64,000 nucleotides of DNA from Papio anubis (Eukaryota; Chordata; Mammalia; Primates; Cercopithecidae). The translations under genes and the position numbers were made by a program. The stretch spans positions 64,965,159-65,029,158 of the forward strand of contig NC_044986.1 of the NCBI RefSeq assembly GCF_008728515.1, in the 5' to 3' direction. Positions 63,836 to 64,000 of the stretch are shown here, piece by piece. The notes under the pieces are model-generated. The model was not told the DNA's origin, ran no database searches, and saw only the letters and a program-made list of their open reading frames with translations. Position 1 is the first letter of the stretch. Every line of letters starts with the position of its first letter.

Positions 63836-64000
63836 TTTTTTTTTTTTTTTTGAGACAGAGTCTGGCTCTCACCAGGCCGGAGTGCAGTGGCGTGATCTCG
63901 GCTCACTGCAACCTCTGCCTCCCAGTTTCAAGCAATTCTCCTGCCTCAGCCTTCCGAGTAGCTGGGACTACAGATGTGTGCCACCACACCCAGCTACTTT
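63836..64000 (-). mobile_element. Alu cut by the window end
   Basis: Starts with a T tract and gagacagagtctggctctc; runs off the right edge. Confidence 0.9.

Noticed and set aside
1..64000. CRISPR arrays, operons, phage genes, tRNA or rRNA genes
   Set aside because: Nothing of the kind was seen; repeats are all SINE, LINE or simple repeats and the gene structure is eukaryotic.

Overview
The window is primate nuclear DNA, most likely from an Old World monkey. It is saturated with Alu elements, and many young copies carry changes typical of cercopithecoid AluY subfamilies: 'ggctcaagcctgtaatccc', 'gagatccggccactg' and 'cttgagccaccgcgcccggcc'. No bacterial, viral or plasmid gene is present.

The only protein-coding gene is CCAR1 (CARP-1, cell division cycle and apoptosis regulator 1) on the + strand. 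It starts in a CpG island at about 3380-4270. Noncoding exon 1 ends at 3722 and the start codon is at 4929. The window carries 18 coding segments (exons 2-19, last one ending at 61059), which encode about residues 1-883 of a protein of about 1150. The remaining exons (EF-hand-like region, coiled coil, 3' UTR) lie beyond 64000. The encoded order is: Q/A-rich N-terminus, S1-like domain, second Q-rich stretch, Arg/Ser-rich segment, inactive Nudix-like (DBC1) domain, acidic linker, SAP domain, charged helix with LAIKA-type domain, and a lysine/acid-rich tail with an NLS-like cluster.

Two small RNAs sit inside introns. A C/D-box snoRNA identical in design to SNORD98 lies in intron 12, with a guide complementary to 18S rRNA. 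The orthologous position of the Alu-derived MIR1254-1 lies in intron 15. I assigned the exons from splice sites, reading phase and my memory of the human protein; every phase closes except exon 18.

Layout: 1-3300 is upstream intergenic DNA made of Alus and L1s, including an Alu nested in an L1 that ends beside the promoter. 3380-4270 is promoter and exon 1. 5002-23227 is an 18 kb first coding intron, almost all Alu and L1. 23228-31401 holds the Q-rich and S1-like exons. 36892-44791 holds the RS, Nudix-like and linker exons in the least Alu-dense part of the window. 47731-61059 holds the SAP, LAIKA and K/E-rich exons. 61060-64000 is intron 19.

The points most worth checking are a net -1 frame break in exon 18 (with a nearby donor that would restore frame), an apparent GC-AG intron after exon 14, a seed change in the MIR1254-1 orthologue, a two-exon uORF in the 5' UTR, and several Alus so rich in indels despite clean target-site duplications that they look like uncorrected long-read sequence. 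I found no sign of an undescribed biological system.
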